DNA of 64,000 nucleotides from Serratia silvae (GTDB lineage: Bacteria; Pseudomonadota; Gammaproteobacteria; Enterobacterales; Enterobacteriaceae), in contig NZ_JAGQDC010000002.1 in the NCBI RefSeq assembly GCF_023282985.1, positions 342,388 to 406,387 on the forward strand, given 5' to 3'. Numbering within the stretch: position 1 is the first letter of the stretch; every line of letters begins with the position of its first letter. The position numbers and the translations under genes were made by a program. The notes under the pieces are model-generated. The model searched no databases and was not told where the DNA came from. It worked only from the letters and a program-made list of their open reading frames with translations. Positions 8,348-16,435 of this stretch are shown in pieces.

Positions 8348-9328
8348 TTAGGACATAGTGCGAGCGTGAAAACGCTCCCGATAATCTGACGGTGTGAGCT
8401 GTAAATTTCTTTCGAACACGCGACGCAGGTTGAGGCTGTTGCCAAAGCCCGTGGCAGCGGCGATGTGTTCGAGTTTATCCGAGCTTTGTTCCAGATGTTG
8501 CCGTGCAACGTCGAGTCGGACTTCTTCCACATACTTGGCAGGGCTGATCCCGGTTTCACGGGTGAAAACGCGGGTAAAATTCCTTGGGCTCATGGCAACA
8601 TGCTCCGCCAGCCTTTCAACGGATAAATCGCCGGAGAGGTTTTGCAGTATCCACGCTTGCAGGTCACGGATTGGGCCAGGCGAACTGGCTTGGCTGAGCA
8701 GAAAACGGCTGAACTGTGATTGTCCGCCGGGGCGACGCAGGAACATCACCAAGTCTTGGGCGACATCGCGCGCCAACGTGAAGCTGTGATCGTCTTCCAC
8801 TAAAGCCAGCGTAAGGTCGAAGCCAGAACTGACGCCAGCGGAGGTCCAGATATTGCCGTCCTGAAGATAAATCGGCCCTTTCTCAACGTGGACAGTGGGG
8901 AATTGAGCTTGCATCGCTTCAAGTAGCCGCCAGTGCGTGGTGGCACGGCGGCCATCAAGCAGACCGGCCTGAGCCAATAACCACGCACCGCTGCAAATCG
9001 ATACGACCCGCCGTGCAGACGGCGCTGCCTGACGCAGCCAATTGACGACGATATCGCCTTCCTCAATGCTCGTACCTCTGCCAGTGATCATAATGGTGTC
9101 ACGCGGCAGGGTGGGTTCAAGGTCTGCGAGACGGTGATCGGCCAGCAGGTTTAACCCCGACATCCCCTGGATCACGCGGTGCGCCTGGGGCGTGGCAATC
9201 GACACCTGATACGGTGGATGTGCGGGAGCCGTCGGCCTCAAACGGTTGGCTTGCATCAGGATATCGGCAATGCCCGTAGGCTCGAATAACATGCCCCCTT
9301 CGGGGACGATAATCAAAAATGTGTGCAT
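8348..9328 (-). CDS. GlxA-type transcriptional regulator (DJ-1/PfpI domain + AraC HTH)
   Basis: 326 aa. Residues ~1-180 form a DJ-1/PfpI-like sensor domain (VVSICSGAWLLAQAGLLDGR, with the nucleophile-elbow Cys retained), and residues ~215-320 form a double HTH AraC domain (LAEHVAMSPRNFTRVFTRET, then IAAATGFGNSLNLRRVFERN). Such proteins activate or repress nearby metabolic genes; the sensor half usually binds a ligand and does not act as an enzyme. I chose ATG at 9328 because family members begin MHTF-like; an upstream TTG at 9352 is possible. The GAPDH paralogue follows on the same strand and is the obvious candidate target (inference). Confidence 0.88.
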   Translation of the reverse strand: MHTFLIIVPEGGMLFEPTGIADILMQANRLRPTAPAHPPYQVSIATPQAHRVIQGMSGLNLLADHRLADLEPTLPRDTIMITGRGTSIEEGDIVVNWLRQAAPSARRVVSICSGAWLLAQAGLLDGRRATTHWRLLEAMQAQFPTVHVEKGPIYLQDGNIWTSAGVSSGFDLTLALVEDDHSFTLARDVAQDLVMFLRRPGGQSQFSRFLLSQASSPGPIRDLQAWILQNLSGDLSVERLAEHVAMSPRNFTRVFTRETGISPAKYVEEVRLDVARQHLEQSSDKLEHIAAATGFGNSLNLRRVFERNLQLTPSDYRERFHARTMS

Positions 9329-9435
9329 GTCCTTAAAATATAAATTAGACAAAATAAGTCAAGTGCGGGGTTGTGTGAGAGGACGCTGACTGGGTTGATA
9401 GGTAGTTGGGGCGTTGGGAGGCTAATGAAAAAGCA

Positions 9436-9467
9436 AAAAGCCCGCTTAGTTGCCTAAGCGGGCTTTT
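9436..9467 (-). terminator. Rho-independent terminator of tRNA-Asn
   Basis: Perfect 14-bp stem aaaagcccgcttag/ctaagcgggctttt with a 4-base loop. Read on the minus strand it lies just after the tRNA 3' end and is followed by a T-rich run. Confidence 0.85.
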
Positions 9468-9474
9468 CTAAATA

Positions 9475-9550
9475 TGGCTCCTCTGACTGGACTCGAACCA
9501 GTGACATACGGATTAACAGTCCGCCGTTCTACCGACTGAACTACAGAGGA
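9475..9550 (-). tRNA. tRNA-Asn (anticodon GTT)
   Basis: 76 nt with complete cloverleaf: acceptor TCCTCTG/CAGAGGA, D-arm AGTTCAGTCGGTAGA, anticodon loop CTGTTAA (GTT), T-loop TTCGAGT and encoded CCA. It is essentially identical to E. coli tRNA-Asn and sits beside mtfA as asnT does in E. coli. tRNA-Asn genes are frequent integration sites, but no integrase or duplicated 3' end is visible here. Confidence 0.97.
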
Positions 9551-9643
9551 ATCGTGTGAACGGGGCGCATCATATCCAGCCGTTCAGATCGTGTCAACGC
9601 AAAATTGATTATGGTGGTGCGACAGCTCATCATCTGAGCAAAC

Positions 9644-10432
9644 TCAGTCACGTTGTGGCTCGCAGTCTGCATACCAACGCTGTAAACGGGCCAACGGGTT
9701 TTGTTTGTAGAAGCGGCTGAAATGCTCGTACAACGCGGGGAAGCGGTTGGCCAGTAGCTCCGGGGCGCTAAAGAAATACTCGGAAAGCACGGCGAAGCAC
9801 TCTGCCGGATCGCTGGCGGCGTAGGCATCCATACTGGCAGCCTCTTCACCTACCATATCGATTTCATCCTGCAGGTTTTCCATCGCGGCGTGTAAATCGT
9901 ATTCCCAGGCGGCAATATCGCGCAGGGGGATTGGGGGGACACCGGTAGCTGTGCCGCCATTACGCATATCCAGTTTGTGCACCGCTTCATGGATCACCAG
10001 GTTGAAACCGGAAAGGTCGAAGGAGTCTTGCACGTCTAGCCAGTTGAGCACGATAGGCCCCTGTTCCCAGCTTTGGCCTGCTTGTACCACCGGCCCGGAA
10101 TGCACCAGACCAATATCGTCCTGCCATTCATCCTCCACCACGAAAGGGGTTGGGTAGAGCAGGATCTCATTAAAACCGTCCAGGCATTCTGCCCCCAGCT
10201 CCATCACCGGCAATGCAAACAGCAGGGCAATACGCGCCTGCATCAGGGATGTCAGTTCCAACCCTTGTAAAGGCACGATACGTTTATTTTGCAAAATCTG
10301 GCTGGCAACCGCCACCAAACGCCGTTGCTCTTGCTCATCCAAAGGCGAGAGCAGGGGGATAGACAGGGCTTCCTGCCAGTCGGCAAACGTTTCCGCCTGC
10401 GCTTGATTTGCTTTCCACGGCCATTTAATCAT
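9644..10432 (-). CDS. mtfA: Mlc titration factor / zinc metallopeptidase MtfA
   Basis: 262 aa, matching E. coli MtfA (YeeI) in length and motifs. H148-E149-x-x-H152 (HEAVH in [14 protein letters not shown]) is the gluzincin zinc-binding motif, with the downstream Glu in [14 protein letters not shown]. MtfA binds and inactivates the glucose repressor Mlc, raising ptsG expression, and has peptidase activity; it is cytosolic. It lies directly upstream of tRNA-Asn on the same strand, as in E. coli. Confidence 0.93.
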   Translation of the reverse strand: MIKWPWKANQAQAETFADWQEALSIPLLSPLDEQEQRRLVAVASQILQNKRIVPLQGLELTSLMQARIALLFALPVMELGAECLDGFNEILLYPTPFVVEDEWQDDIGLVHSGPVVQAGQSWEQGPIVLNWLDVQDSFDLSGFNLVIHEAVHKLDMRNGGTATGVPPIPLRDIAAWEYDLHAAMENLQDEIDMVGEEAASMDAYAASDPAECFAVLSEYFFSAPELLANRFPALYEHFSRFYKQNPLARLQRWYADCEPQRD

Positions 10433-10520
10433 TGCGTTGCTCTAAGGGTCACTGGAACATTCGGCTGGGGCTGATATCGTCAACATGCCGCAAAAAGGGG
10501 CACTGTAGTAAGCGTTTCAC

Positions 10521-10608
10521 GCAGAGATGCCGGAGTGGCCGAACACGACGGTCATGCAAACTGTCTCGGGGCTACCCACTATGAGGATTAAAACCTCTCT
10601 CTACGCTA
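10521..10608 (+). pseudogene. Degenerate tRNA-Ser (serU-like remnant)
   Basis: About 88 nt aligns with enterobacterial tRNA-Ser(CGA): the first 15 bases GCAGAGATGCCGGAG differ by one, the D-arm reads TGGCCGAAC, and the 3' side ATTAAAACCTCTCTCTACGCTA corresponds to TTCAAATCCCCCTCTCTCCGCCA with several changes. The anticodon loop now reads CATGCAA (not Ser), the T-loop has lost TTC, the acceptor no longer pairs fully and CCA is altered. My recollection is that E. coli serU lies close to mtfA, which would make this the decayed orthologue. Confidence 0.65.
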
Positions 10609-10753
10609 CTATTCAATCACTTACGCTCAAGTTTGTCTGTGACCAAAGTCCCGAAGAATGGAATCCGAAGCGTTAGATAAGCAATTTTATTCAAATGGGT
10701 TTAATGGAGCTCAAAACGGTCGATCCCCGCAATAGCGCGGGGATCGGCGGGTG

Positions 10754-10978
10754 CTACTTGGCTGCGGCTTCCTCTGCCTTGAGTATTTTGTGTATCTCGT
10801 CCTTGATATGTAGCTTCTCTTTTTTCAAGCGAACCACTTCGTCAGAGTAGCCGTTGCCTGCTGGCCCTTCTAACCTGGAGATTTGGTGGTCGAGTTGGTT
10901 GTGCTTTTCAAACAATGATTGGAAGCGGGGGTGGCTTGATTTCAGGTGCGATATTAACTCACGGTATTCTGGAAACAT
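10754..10978 (-). CDS. YdcH/DUF465 family small protein
   Basis: 74 aa with the conserved start MFPEYRELISHLKSSHPRF and the central DHQISRLEG, closely resembling E. coli YdcH. It is predicted to be an all-helical cytoplasmic protein; the biochemical role is not established. Start at 10978 is supported by aaggag seven bases upstream, whereas an in-frame start 30 bases upstream lacks a site. It appears monocistronic. Confidence 0.85.
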   Translation of the reverse strand: MFPEYRELISHLKSSHPRFQSLFEKHNQLDHQISRLEGPAGNGYSDEVVRLKKEKLHIKDEIHKILKAEEAAAK

Positions 10979-11087
10979 GCTCAAGCTCCTTTGAGTCAAA
11001 CTGTACACGGGAGGGCTTCTCCACTTTCACTGTAACCCAGCGCGAATTTTTTAAAATGGCGCTAGCTAGCAAAAACGGCACCTGTTG

Positions 11088-12017
11088 TTAAACCTGGCCT
11101 TCAGTGGGATTTTGCCAAATCCCGGTGTGTAACGTTGCCGGAGAGAACTCAACGTTTCTGCCGCGCCAGCCCAATGCCTGGCGAAAACGCCACGCATTGG
11201 TGATATCAAACCGCCAGTAGCGTTCGGCACCTTCGACGGCTGCGTTTTCAGCCTGCCATAAAATCTGTGTTTCCCCTTGCAGATGTAAAATATCCCCTAG
11301 AGTGAAATCGATAAACAGCAGTGCCGCCCGTGGCTGAGCCAACAAGTTACCCAGCGTGTTCATATAACGGTTGCCGCGAAAGTCCGGTATCCACAGGGTG
11401 TCGCCAGCCAGATGGATGAACCCTGGTTTACCACCGCGATGCGAGATATCCACACCGCCTTGTGCTAAATCACCGTGGGCATAGCTGGCCACAAAACAGG
11501 TATCCGCCTGTTGGATCAGTTGCCGGGCCTGATCATCTAAAGCATTCAACAGCTCAATGGGAGCGGCAACGTTCGGCTCGGCGAATAGCTCCCGCCGTTG
11601 AATGTACTGCGGGCAGTTGCCAAAACTCTGTTGTACCGCGATCTCCACGCGGTTTTTATCTGTGCGGCTAATGACGCCGTTTACCCGGTTGCGCCTGCGG
11701 TTACTGAAATCCAACCCCAGTGCGCCGACGGGCTGGCCGGGAAAGAGCGCTGCTTGAGCAGGATCGTCCGCCCGGCGCGGCGCGCTGATCCGCAAGTGTG
11801 TCTCATCGGGCGAGCGCAAAAAACCGGCGGGGCCACTGAACAACGTAGCCACTGGCCACTGCCGTTCATCCAGTGTGGCAACAAACAGATAGGGCAGATG
11901 AGCGAAGAACTCACGATGTTGATCAGGCATGGCGGTGTAGATATTCCCGCTTACCGCATCAAAACCGGCCAGATCCTGTGCCAACTGTTCATCGGGATGA
12001 AACATGGAGGGGATCAT
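11088..12017 (-). CDS. Pyridoxamine-5'-phosphate-oxidase-like flavin-binding protein
   Basis: 309 aa with PNPOx-like split-barrel segments, notably LPYLFVATLDERQWPVATLF near residues 41-60 and CFVASYAHGDLAQGGVDISH with RGGKPGFIHL in the second half; the latter pattern is typical of FMN-binding oxidoreductases of this family. The substrate is unknown. The start is two bases from the stop of the upstream glutathione transferase gene, so the two are almost certainly co-transcribed and perhaps translationally coupled. A shared detoxification role is inference. Confidence 0.75.
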   Translation of the reverse strand: MIPSMFHPDEQLAQDLAGFDAVSGNIYTAMPDQHREFFAHLPYLFVATLDERQWPVATLFSGPAGFLRSPDETHLRISAPRRADDPAQAALFPGQPVGALGLDFSNRRRNRVNGVISRTDKNRVEIAVQQSFGNCPQYIQRRELFAEPNVAAPIELLNALDDQARQLIQQADTCFVASYAHGDLAQGGVDISHRGGKPGFIHLAGDTLWIPDFRGNRYMNTLGNLLAQPRAALLFIDFTLGDILHLQGETQILWQAENAAVEGAERYWRFDITNAWRFRQALGWRGRNVEFSPATLHTGIWQNPTEGQV

Positions 12018-12018
12018 G

Positions 12019-12645
12019 TTATTGACCTACAGCCTGGTCTGGCAAGGGTAACGCAGGCATAGGGAAGAACCCGGGCAGCGCGGCGATGAGATCTATCCAA
12101 CGCTGGATCGCCGGGAAGCCCTTGAGGGAAAGCCCACCTTCCGGGGCGACAGCCACGTAGCTGTAACAAGCCAGATCGGCAATTGTCGGTAATGAGGTTG
12201 CCAAAAATTCACGTTCTGCCAAGTGCTGCTCTAACTGTGGTAGAAAGCGTGCGCTGATGGCTTGTGCAGACTGGTAGTTCTCTGGTGCAGAAAATTGCAC
12301 TACCATCCGACAGGATGCAGGGCCGTAGCGTACCTCTCCGGCCGCTTTGGAAAGCCAGACTTGTACTTGGGCGGCTAGCAACGGATCTTCCGGCAGCCAA
12401 TGGCTATCTGGCGCATAGCGTTTCACCAGGTACACCATGATGGCGTTGCTGTCGGTCAATACTTGCTCATCGGCCAGCAATACCGGGACCTGCCCAACGG
12501 GATTAAGCTGCAGAAACGCCTCGCTACAGCGCACCGTAGCCGGAGCGTCACAATATTCGTAAGGCAGATTGAGCATCCGCAGCAGCAGTTCGACGCGGTG
12601 GCAATGGCCAGAGGCCGGGGTGCCGTACAGTTTCAACGTTTGCAT
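12019..12645 (-). CDS. Glutathione S-transferase family protein
   Basis: 208 aa. The N-terminal thioredoxin-like domain has LKLYGTPASGHCHRVELLL, QLNPVGQVPVL and the gamma-Glu-binding DSNAIMVYL; the C-terminal helical domain has the capping motif LPTIADLACYSYV. It should conjugate glutathione to electrophiles or act as a glutathione-dependent reductase; substrate unknown. aaggag seven bases upstream fixes the ATG. It heads a two-gene operon with the PNPOx-like gene and is divergent from a LysR regulator 101 bp away, a common regulator-target arrangement. Confidence 0.88.
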   Translation of the reverse strand: MQTLKLYGTPASGHCHRVELLLRMLNLPYEYCDAPATVRCSEAFLQLNPVGQVPVLLADEQVLTDSNAIMVYLVKRYAPDSHWLPEDPLLAAQVQVWLSKAAGEVRYGPASCRMVVQFSAPENYQSAQAISARFLPQLEQHLAEREFLATSLPTIADLACYSYVAVAPEGGLSLKGFPAIQRWIDLIAALPGFFPMPALPLPDQAVGQ

Positions 12646-12746
12646 GGTGAGTCTCCTTTAGGGTGTCACTGCCTAGAATACTCTTGCGTTAAATGATGGG
12701 TATCCGGGAAGATGGCAATTGATAATTTCACTTGGCGGAATAGTCT

Positions 12747-13652
12747 ATGGATCGTTTGGACGAGTTAGCGATTTTTGTGGCGGTGATCCAGCAGCGGAGT
12801 TTGGCCGGTGCGGCCCGCAAGCTGCGTCGTTCCGCTCCGGCGGTGACACGGGCTATCACTTCGCTGGAGCAGCGGTTTGGTGCGCGGCTGGTGGAACGTA
12901 CGACCCGGCGTCTGGCACCCACGGAGGCTGGGTTGCGTTTAGCCGAACGTGCCCGTGCTCTGTTACATGACTATCAAGATGCGGTGATGGATACCGCAGA
13001 GGCCCAATTGAGCGGGCTGCTGCGTATTACTTCGCCGGTGCAGTTTGGGCGTAAGCACGTGGCGCCAATGGTGATGGCTTTTCTCGAACGCTACCCGCAA
13101 ATCCAGATCGACATGCAGCTAAACGACCGCAATCTGGAGTTGATCGATGAAGGGCTGGACGTGGCGGTGCGGATAGGTCATTTACAGGATTCATCCAAGG
13201 TGGCGCGTAAGCTCGGAGAGGTAACTCTCATCACCGTGGCTAGCCCTGCCTATCTGGCGCAACGTGGGGAGCCGCAGGAACCGGTGCAGTTGAGCGGCCA
13301 TGACACTATTGTTGGCACTCTACGTCCGTCATCCGGTGAATGGCGCTTTGGCCCTAATGAAAACGGTGAGCGGGTGCGTTTAACGCCGCGCTTGTTGTTA
13401 AACGAGGTGGAAACCCAACTGTTGGCGGTGCGGGCTGGCAAGGGGATTGCCCGGCTGCTGTCTTATCAGGTGGCGGACGATCTGGCCAATGGCACGCTGG
13501 TGCGGCTGTTGGCCGCCTACGAGCCTCAACCGATGCCGGTGCAACTGGTGGCGAATAACGTGCAATACATGCCGCTGAAGGTGCGAACCTTTTGGGATTA
13601 CGCCTATCAGCAACTCAGCCAAGTAGCACATATACAACCAGCTCGCCTGTAG
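12747..13652 (+). CDS. LysR-family transcriptional regulator
   Basis: 301 aa. Residues 1-60 are the HTH domain (LDELAIFVAVIQQRSLAGAA, then RRSAPAVTRAITSLEQRFG) and ~90-295 the co-inducer domain (VQFGRKHVAPMVMAFLERYP). It belongs to the large CrgA/PA2206-like branch often found divergent from GST or oxidoreductase genes, and here it faces the GST/PNPOx operon, its likely target (inference). A palindromic repeat follows directly after the stop. Confidence 0.88.
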   Translation: MDRLDELAIFVAVIQQRSLAGAARKLRRSAPAVTRAITSLEQRFGARLVERTTRRLAPTEAGLRLAERARALLHDYQDAVMDTAEAQLSGLLRITSPVQFGRKHVAPMVMAFLERYPQIQIDMQLNDRNLELIDEGLDVAVRIGHLQDSSKVARKLGEVTLITVASPAYLAQRGEPQEPVQLSGHDTIVGTLRPSSGEWRFGPNENGERVRLTPRLLLNEVETQLLAVRAGKGIARLLSYQVADDLANGTLVRLLAAYEPQPMPVQLVANNVQYMPLKVRTFWDYAYQQLSQVAHIQPARL

Positions 13653-13672
13653 GGGCGCCGCATGCTGCGCCC
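13653..13672. repeat. 20-bp palindrome 3' of lysR (copy 3)
   Basis: GGGCGCCGCATGCTGCGCCC starts one base after the TAG stop codon and differs from the copy at 3093 by one base. Its placement right after a gene resembles that copy. Confidence 0.65.
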
Positions 13673-13875
13673 ACTTATCCTTTGCCATTAATTTATTTTA
13701 GAGTTTCATGGATGAAACTTAAAATAACGCCTAAGTGTTTAACCGGTGAAACTTATAGCCTGAAAAATTAAATTTATATCGCTAATCACGCATTGTTGCA
13801 TCAGCCGTGTTGACAATATTTTAACAAGTTGCTAATAGTTAACTCACATCTTAAATAAGAAACAAAGTTTAATAT

Positions 13876-14691
13876 ATGAAACTTCTAGCGGGCAGTTACG
13901 ATAACGCAACGACGGTGGCTGATGAAAACGAGATCCTGCTCTCATTTCAATCCCGCAGTCAGCGAGTTTACCAACAGCAACGTCATGAACTGGATATTGC
14001 TTATGGGGATCAACCGCGTGAAGTTTTTGACTGGTTTTATTCAGCTAAAGAATATAAAGGCACGATAATATTTATTCACGGCGGCTATTGGCAATTTTGT
14101 GATAAACAGGATTTTGCTTTTATTGCCAGCACGCCATTGTCATTAGGTTTTGATGTTGTGCTGGTGGAATATACTTTGGCACCGGCGGCTAATCTGGCCG
14201 ATATTTGCCAGCAAATGGGGGTGGCGCTGGATGCCATCGATCGGCGGCTGAAGCCGCGTGGCAAAAAGCCGGTTTATCTCATTGGTCATTCTGCCGGTGG
14301 GCATCTGGCGGCATATTGGCAACACCATTCGCTGGTGCAGGCGGTATTTCCCATCAGCGGTATTTTTGAGTTGCAGCCGTTGCTGGCCAGCTACGTCAAC
14401 CAACAGCTAAAGCTGACCACCCAGCAGATAGAGGCCCTAAGCCCAGCGCGTAATATACCGCTATCTTTGAAGCCCATGGTGTTGTTTTACGGTGCGGCAG
14501 AGTTGCCGGAGCTGATCGGACAATCGCTTTATTATTATTCAGCATTGCGGGAACAGGGGTTGCCAGTTAGCCGTTATGCGCTCCCCGATGCTAATCATTA
14601 CAGCGTGCTGGATGCGGTATTTGCTGCCGATGGCGCTCTGCACCGTTTCCTGCTTACCGAAGGAGAGAACCTTGATGCGTACAGTCATTGA
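13876..14691 (+). CDS. Alpha/beta hydrolase, kynurenine-formamidase (AFMID/BNA7)-like
   Basis: 271 aa. Oxyanion motif HGGYW at 68-72 and nucleophile elbow GHSAGG with Ser139, plus a C-terminal His in DANHYSVLD, are the signatures of eukaryotic-type arylformamidases (N-formylkynurenine to kynurenine) and related carboxylesterases. It is unrelated to the metal-dependent bacterial KynB. Its 3' end overlaps ridA by 17 bases and aminotransferase and permease genes follow, so it probably hydrolyses an amide in amino-acid or aromatic catabolism. A tryptophan 2,3-dioxygenase that would supply N-formylkynurenine lies 29 kb away. No convincing ribosome-binding site precedes the ATG. Confidence 0.75.
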   Translation: MKLLAGSYDNATTVADENEILLSFQSRSQRVYQQQRHELDIAYGDQPREVFDWFYSAKEYKGTIIFIHGGYWQFCDKQDFAFIASTPLSLGFDVVLVEYTLAPAANLADICQQMGVALDAIDRRLKPRGKKPVYLIGHSAGGHLAAYWQHHSLVQAVFPISGIFELQPLLASYVNQQLKLTTQQIEALSPARNIPLSLKPMVLFYGAAELPELIGQSLYYYSALREQGLPVSRYALPDANHYSVLDAVFAADGALHRFLLTEGENLDAYSH

Positions 14692-15046
14692 AACCGGCCT
14701 GCCGGAGATCGGGCAACCTTTTTCCTGGGCGACCAAGGGCGGGGGGATGTTATTCACCGCTCATGGCCCGGTCCGCCAGGATGGTACGATTGAAACCGGC
14801 GACCCGGAAAAACAGATCACATTGACGTTTGATAATTTAGCCACCACGCTGAAGGCCGCCAATAGCCATAGCGATAATGTATTACAGGTTATTGTTTATC
14901 TTACCGATGTGAATGACGTTAAGTTGCTCGATAATATCTACAAACAGTACTTTAATTATCCGTATCCCAACCGCTCAACGGTGATTGTTGATAAATTGGT
15001 GGTGCCAGGGATGAAAATAGAAATCACCGTTAGCGCTATCGCTTAA
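14675..15046 (+). CDS. RidA/YjgF family protein (reactive intermediate deaminase)
   Basis: 123 aa, the normal length for the family, with FDNLATTLKAANSHSDNVLQ and the trimer-interface motif PNRSTVIVDKL carrying the conserved Arg that binds the substrate carboxylate. Rid proteins hydrolyse 2-aminoacrylate or other enamine/imine products of PLP enzymes. It starts inside the 3' end of the hydrolase gene (17-base overlap), with aggag nine bases upstream, implying translational coupling. Pairing with a PLP aminotransferase downstream suits removal of imine intermediates (inference). Confidence 0.88.
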   Translation: MRTVIETGLPEIGQPFSWATKGGGMLFTAHGPVRQDGTIETGDPEKQITLTFDNLATTLKAANSHSDNVLQVIVYLTDVNDVKLLDNIYKQYFNYPYPNRSTVIVDKLVVPGMKIEITVSAIA

Positions 15047-15070
15047 TTAACAATTAAATTTAAATATTAA

Positions 15071-15195
15071 ATACCCTATGAATTTCAAGTTACAGCTAGG
15101 CGACAAGTGCGTGTGTCCCCGGGAGCTTACTTAAGTAAGTGACCGGGGCTCACGCACGCAGATAACAACGCTGTAGCTTGAAAGGCGACGGGTAT
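15071..15195. repeat. ERIC element (enterobacterial repetitive intergenic consensus)
   Basis: A 125-bp imperfect palindrome with ends ataccctatgaatttcaag and the complement of cttgaaaggcgacgggtat. Its core gtgtccccgggagcttac / aagtaagtgaccggggctcac matches the conserved central part of ERIC sequences. It lies between ridA and the aminotransferase gene and, if transcribed, would fold into a long hairpin inside the operon mRNA. Confidence 0.9.
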
Positions 15196-15235
15196 TCACC
15201 TGCTGATTCATTACATAATGAGTTAAGGATGATCT

Positions 15236-16420
15236 ATGTTCGCACATATTACCCCGTCAACGCCCGATCCTATTATGTCACTGATGGAAGCCTATATGCA
15301 GGATGCTAATCCGCAAAAGGTTAACTTAGGTATCGGTCTGTATTACGATCATCAGGGTAATATTCCCCTGATGCAGGCCGTGCATATTGCCGAACAGCGT
15401 TTACTGGAACAGCAGCGGCCGCATACTTACCCGCCAATTGAAGGTTCTGCACTGTTTGCCCGCCAGATCCAGACGCTGCTGTTTGGTGAACCGGCGGACC
15501 GTATTGCCACGGTGCAAAGCGTGGGTGGCTCTGGTGCGCTGAAGCTGGGTGCCGATTTTATTTACCATTATCTGGCACGCCGTGAAATCTGGGTTTCCGA
15601 TCCTACCTGGGCCAACCACTGGGCGATCTTCGAAGGGGCAGGGTTGAGGGTGAATACCTACCCGTATTTCGACGATGCGTCTGGTCAACTGCGTTTTGAA
15701 GCCATGCTCGACACGCTCTCTGCCATGCCGGAAGGCGCTGTGGTGCTATTGCATCCTTGCTGTCATAACCCCACTGGCACCGATCTTAGCCCTGCGCAAT
15801 GGCAGGCAGTGATCGAGGTGGTGCAACGGCGTCGGCTGCTGCCTTTCTTTGACATCGCCTATCAAGGTTTTGGCGACGGGCTGGACGAAGACTGCTTCGC
15901 GCTGCGAGCGATGTTGAAAACCGACGTCGATTTTCTGGTCAGCAACTCCTTTTCCAAGAACGTGGCGCTGTATGGCCAGCGTTTAGGGGGGCTATCGGTG
16001 CGCTGCGCTACGGCCGAGGCTGCGGTAAATGTTAAAGGCGCATTGAAGACGCTGATCCGCCGCAGTTATTCCTGTCCACCGACTCATGGTAGCCAGATTG
16101 TGGAAACCCTGCTGGCAGACTCGCAGCTATACCAACTGTGGGCCAGTGAATTGACCACCATGCGCCAACGCATCAAACAGATGCGCGTTGGCCTGGCAGC
16201 TGGTTTGGAGCAGGGCGGTACCACGCTGGACTACACCCGCATTCGCGATCAAAAGGGTATGTTCAGCTACACCGGGTTGAATGAACGTCAGCTCGGCCAA
16301 CTGCGGCAGCAATATTCCATTTATCTGGTGGCACCCGGCAGGATGTGTTTGCCTGGCCTCAACCAGCAAAACCTGGACTATGTGACCGCTGCCATCCTTG
16401 ACGTTACCCGTACCGCATAG
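15236..16420 (+). CDS. Aromatic/aspartate aminotransferase family (TyrB/AspC-like)
   Basis: 394 aa, fold type I PLP enzyme of the AspC/TyrB group: VQSVGGSGALKLGADFI, LLHPCCHNPTGTDLS (substrate/PLP contacts), FFDIAYQGFGDG, and the Schiff-base Lys in SNSFSKNVALYGQRLGG; the substrate-carboxylate Arg is in VAPGRMCLPGLN. It should transaminate an aromatic amino acid or aspartate with 2-oxoglutarate. It differs from housekeeping TyrB by association with a permease 15 bases downstream and a hydrolase-RidA pair upstream; kynurenine or tryptophan as substrate is plausible but unproven. aaggatgatct precedes the ATG. Confidence 0.88.
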   Translation: MFAHITPSTPDPIMSLMEAYMQDANPQKVNLGIGLYYDHQGNIPLMQAVHIAEQRLLEQQRPHTYPPIEGSALFARQIQTLLFGEPADRIATVQSVGGSGALKLGADFIYHYLARREIWVSDPTWANHWAIFEGAGLRVNTYPYFDDASGQLRFEAMLDTLSAMPEGAVVLLHPCCHNPTGTDLSPAQWQAVIEVVQRRRLLPFFDIAYQGFGDGLDEDCFALRAMLKTDVDFLVSNSFSKNVALYGQRLGGLSVRCATAEAAVNVKGALKTLIRRSYSCPPTHGSQIVETLLADSQLYQLWASELTTMRQRIKQMRVGLAAGLEQGGTTLDYTRIRDQKGMFSYTGLNERQLGQLRQQYSIYLVAPGRMCLPGLNQQNLDYVTAAILDVTRTA

Positions 16421-16435
16421 AAAAGGTGAGCAACC

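Noticed and set aside
9475..9550. tRNA-Asn as an attachment site of a genomic island
   Set aside because: No integrase, no direct repeat of the tRNA 3' end and no compositional change appear on the downstream side.
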